7,606 nucleotides of DNA from Lishizhenia sp. (GTDB lineage: Bacteria > Bacteroidota > Bacteroidia > Flavobacteriales_D > Crocinitomicaceae), in NCBI GenBank assembly GCA_007117055.1, contig SKHH01000101.1, positions 1 to 7,606 on the forward strand. The letters run 5' to 3'. Shown one piece after another: positions 6,497 through 7,606 of the stretch. Position numbers and translations under genes: made by a program. Numbering within the stretch: position 1 is the stretch's first letter; each line of letters begins with the position of its first letter. The notes under the pieces were generated by a model that saw only the letters and a program-made list of their open reading frames with translations, was not told the origin of the DNA and made no database searches.

Positions 6497-7213
6497 TTAA
6501 AATCTCCAACCAATTCTTAATGCAGCGTGCGTACCAAGGTACGATTCACCTCCTCTTGCTGTAATTAATGTATTTGTTGAACTTTGTCCACCAGCAGTAA
6601 ATGTAGTACTCACTTCGGTATCATTATAACTTAAAGAATTAAATCCGATACCTAATTCTAATCCCACATAAATATTCTCTACTGGGTAAAACTCCATACC
6701 TAAACCACCTACAGCACCAATTCTACTGAATCCAGCAGTGATTTCTCCAGTCAGCCCTTCCACATAATCATCGCCATCTGTTTGATCCCATGTTTCATTA
6801 AAACTTCCGCCACCAAGGTTTACTCCTGCAAATCCGTAAGGAGAGAACTTTTTAGTACCAGCAAAGTGGTACTCTCCTCCTAACTGAAGATTCCAACTCA
6901 TACGATTAATTTCTTGAGTTCCTTCTCCACCTGTACCATCTATATTTTCATAGAATCTGTTGGTTTCACCCATCGGAGTACCTAATCCGTCTCCAAGCCC
7001 GATTTGTACACGAGCTGCTATTTCGTCATTAACGAAGTAACGGAAGCGCAAAGTAGGTTCTTGCCAGTTTAAACCATCTTCGCCACTAAAAATTAAAACC
7101 TCCATAGAGAAAGGATTTTCATCAGCACTAGGCTTTTCTACTTCTGAATAGGTTTGTGAAAACCCAAAGGTTGATGCCGTAAGAAGCATCCCTGCAATCA
7201 TAAATTTTTTCAT
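6497..7213 (-). CDS. Secreted outer-membrane beta-barrel protein
   Basis: This 238-residue protein starts with a clear signal peptide (MKKFMIAGMLLTASTFGFS, likely cleaved before Gln20). The mature part alternates short beta-strands rich in Gly, aromatic and aliphatic residues with acidic or Gly/Thr/Asn-rich turns: LRFRYFVNDEIAARVQIGLGDG at about 55-76, WNLQLGGEYHFAG at 107-119, SPYGFAGVNLGGGSF at 124-138, GLGMEFYPVENIYVGLELGIGFNS at 170-193, and a final strand ending GWRF. A C-terminal Phe is the usual outer-membrane barrel insertion signal. Size and pattern suggest an OmpA-like/OMP_b-brl barrel of about eight to ten strands; there is no OmpA peptidoglycan-binding domain. Two loops are rich in Gly, Asp and Thr (about 85-102 and 138-156) and are probably exposed. 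Start at 7213 is supported by the signal peptide. It has its own downstream terminator and a 175-bp upstream gap, so it is probably monocistronic. Ligand or function is unknown. Confidence 0.9.
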   Translation of the reverse strand: MKKFMIAGMLLTASTFGFSQTYSEVEKPSADENPFSMEVLIFSGEDGLNWQEPTLRFRYFVNDEIAARVQIGLGDGLGTPMGETNRFYENIDGTGGEGTQEINRMSWNLQLGGEYHFAGTKKFSPYGFAGVNLGGGSFNETWDQTDGDDYVEGLTGEITAGFSRIGAVGGLGMEFYPVENIYVGLELGIGFNSLSYNDTEVSTTFTAGGQSSTNTLITARGGESYLGTHAALRIGWRF

Positions 7214-7264
7214 AGTTATTAATGTTATAATTTATGACAAGATAATGAAAATTTGATAAATTCG

Positions 7265-7275
7265 ACTGTTACAGT
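7265..7275. repeat. 11-bp palindrome upstream of the beta-barrel gene
   Basis: ACTGTTACAGT is a perfect 5-1-5 inverted repeat located 52 bp upstream of the start codon at 7213, a place where an operator could act. Nine of its bases (ACTGTAACA on the minus strand) also occur at 1301-1309 in the divergent promoter region. A regulator-binding site is possible, but a match of this size in two AT-rich spacers could occur by chance. Confidence 0.25.
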
Positions 7276-7318
7276 AAACTTTATTCGGGTGATTTTATGA
7301 CTTTTTTTTAATACTTAT

Positions 7319-7375
7319 CTAGAAACAAGAACTACTCTTGATAATCAATGGAGTAGTTCTTATGGTTTGTTTCAT
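7319..7375 (-). CDS. Possible 18-residue leader peptide (speculative)
   Basis: A minus-strand ATG at 7375 opens an 18-codon frame, MKQTIRTTPLIIKSSSCF, ending in TAG at 7321-7319. It is preceded by GGAGG (complement of 7383-7387) at an ideal seven-base spacing. No other gene in this window has such a ribosome binding site. The frame begins two bases outside the hairpin at 7322-7373 and ends three bases beyond it, so a translating ribosome would melt that hairpin. It lies between an Omp85-type gene and a beta-barrel gene on the same strand. A frame this short arises easily by chance, and the family is unknown; the ribosome binding site and the coincidence with the hairpin are the only support. 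Confidence 0.25.
   Translation of the reverse strand: MKQTIRTTPLIIKSSSCF
7322..7373 (-). terminator. Hairpin downstream of the Omp85-type gene, possible terminator
   Basis: AAGAACTACTC (7327-7337) pairs perfectly with GAGTAGTTCTT (7351-7361), an 11-bp stem with a 13-base loop. GAAAC (7322-7326) can pair with GTTTC (7369-7373) to extend it after a seven-base bulge. It sits 16-69 bp after the stop of the gene at 7389-7606, a usual place for a terminator. The minus-strand RNA after the inner stem is only moderately U-rich (GUUUCUAG), so termination may be weak. The same bases form a mini-ORF with a good ribosome binding site, so an attenuator-like role is an alternative. Confidence 0.5.
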
Positions 7376-7388
7376 AAAAACACCTCCA

Positions 7389-7606
7389 TTAAAAGATGTG
7401 ACTAAATCCAAAGAAAAATTGACTACCTTCTCTACTGTTTGCAAAATCTAGGCGTAGTATAGTTGATTGGTTCCAACCAATTCTTCCTCCAATTCCAGGA
7501 GCTCCTTTCCAATTCGCAAATGTCATTTTTGATGGGCTATCCCAAACTGTTCCTGCATCAAAGAATGGGGTCACTCCTAATGATATGTGTTGCTTCAAGA
7601 AATCAA
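7389..7606 (-). CDS. C-terminal fragment of an Omp85-type (BamA/TamA-like) outer-membrane protein
   Basis: The frame is open from the right edge of the window to a TAA at 7391-7389, giving the last 72 complete codons. A TTG at 7598 could be read as a start, but codons continue upstream in frame (Asp-Phe-Leu-Lys) to the edge, so this is a 5'-truncated gene, not a small protein. The sequence GVTPFFDAGTVWD followed by GIGGRIGWNQSTILRLDFANSREGSQFFFGFSHIF has the features of the last strands of Omp85 barrels: an FFDAG(T)VW strand, a GIG(G)R(I) strand, an LRLDF strand and a final strand of alternating aromatics ending in Phe. Omp85 proteins insert or translocate proteins at the outer membrane. Which subgroup (BamA, TamA or an accessory surface-antigen-D15 protein) cannot be decided without the N-terminal POTRA region. 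A hairpin follows the stop. Confidence 0.8.
   Translation of the reverse strand, partial: DFLKQHISLGVTPFFDAGTVWDSPSKMTFANWKGAPGIGGRIGWNQSTILRLDFANSREGSQFFFGFSHIF

Noticed and set aside
6530..6543. Perfect inverted repeat CGTACC-AA-GGTACG
   Set aside because: It lies within the coding sequence for the Ser-Tyr-Leu-Gly-Thr stretch of the beta-barrel protein, far from the gene start, and is best explained as codon coincidence.

Overview
The window looks like chromosomal DNA from a marine or freshwater member of the Bacteroidota, most likely order Flavobacteriales. The evidence is low-GC DNA, start codons that mostly lack Shine-Dalgarno sequences, candidate promoters with the TAnnTTTG -7 box typical of this phylum, a TonB-dependent receptor with an N-terminal carboxypeptidase-regulatory-like domain of a characteristic Bacteroidota type, and a DUF6427-like membrane protein. 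The phylum call is strong from the protein families; the order is an inference.

Layout, left to right. (1) Positions 1-53, minus strand: the first 17 codons of a gene leaving the window, a clear signal peptide. (2) 54-204: intergenic. (3) 205-1221, minus: a radical SAM/SPASM protein. (4) 1222-1382: a divergent promoter region with a TAnnTTTG box facing each way. (5) 1383-2930 and 2986-3939, plus: a GH3-family acyl-acid amido synthetase-like enzyme followed after 55 bp by a polytopic DUF6427-like membrane protein, probably one transcription unit. (6) 3928-6396, minus: an 822-residue TonB-dependent receptor whose 3' end overlaps the 3' end of the DUF6427 gene by 12 bp. (7) 6442-6475: a good intrinsic terminator for the next minus-strand gene. 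(8) 6497-7213, minus: a 238-residue secreted outer-membrane beta-barrel protein. (9) 7214-7388: an intergenic region with an 11-bp stem hairpin that coincides with an 18-codon mini-ORF preceded by an unusually good Shine-Dalgarno sequence. (10) 7389-7606, minus: the C-terminal 72 residues of an Omp85/BamA-TamA-type barrel entering from the right edge.

Functionally, the right half is outer-envelope genes on one strand (Omp85-type barrel, small beta-barrel, TonB-dependent receptor). The left half holds a SPASM protein and a GH3 enzyme whose substrates cannot be read from sequence. No mobile element, CRISPR array, tRNA, rRNA or recognisable defence system was seen. Most of the window is ordinary Bacteroidota genome. 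The points most worth a second look are the hairpin/mini-ORF at 7319-7387, the convergent overlap with the atypical C-terminus of the receptor, and the uncharacterised biochemistry of the GH3 and SPASM proteins.
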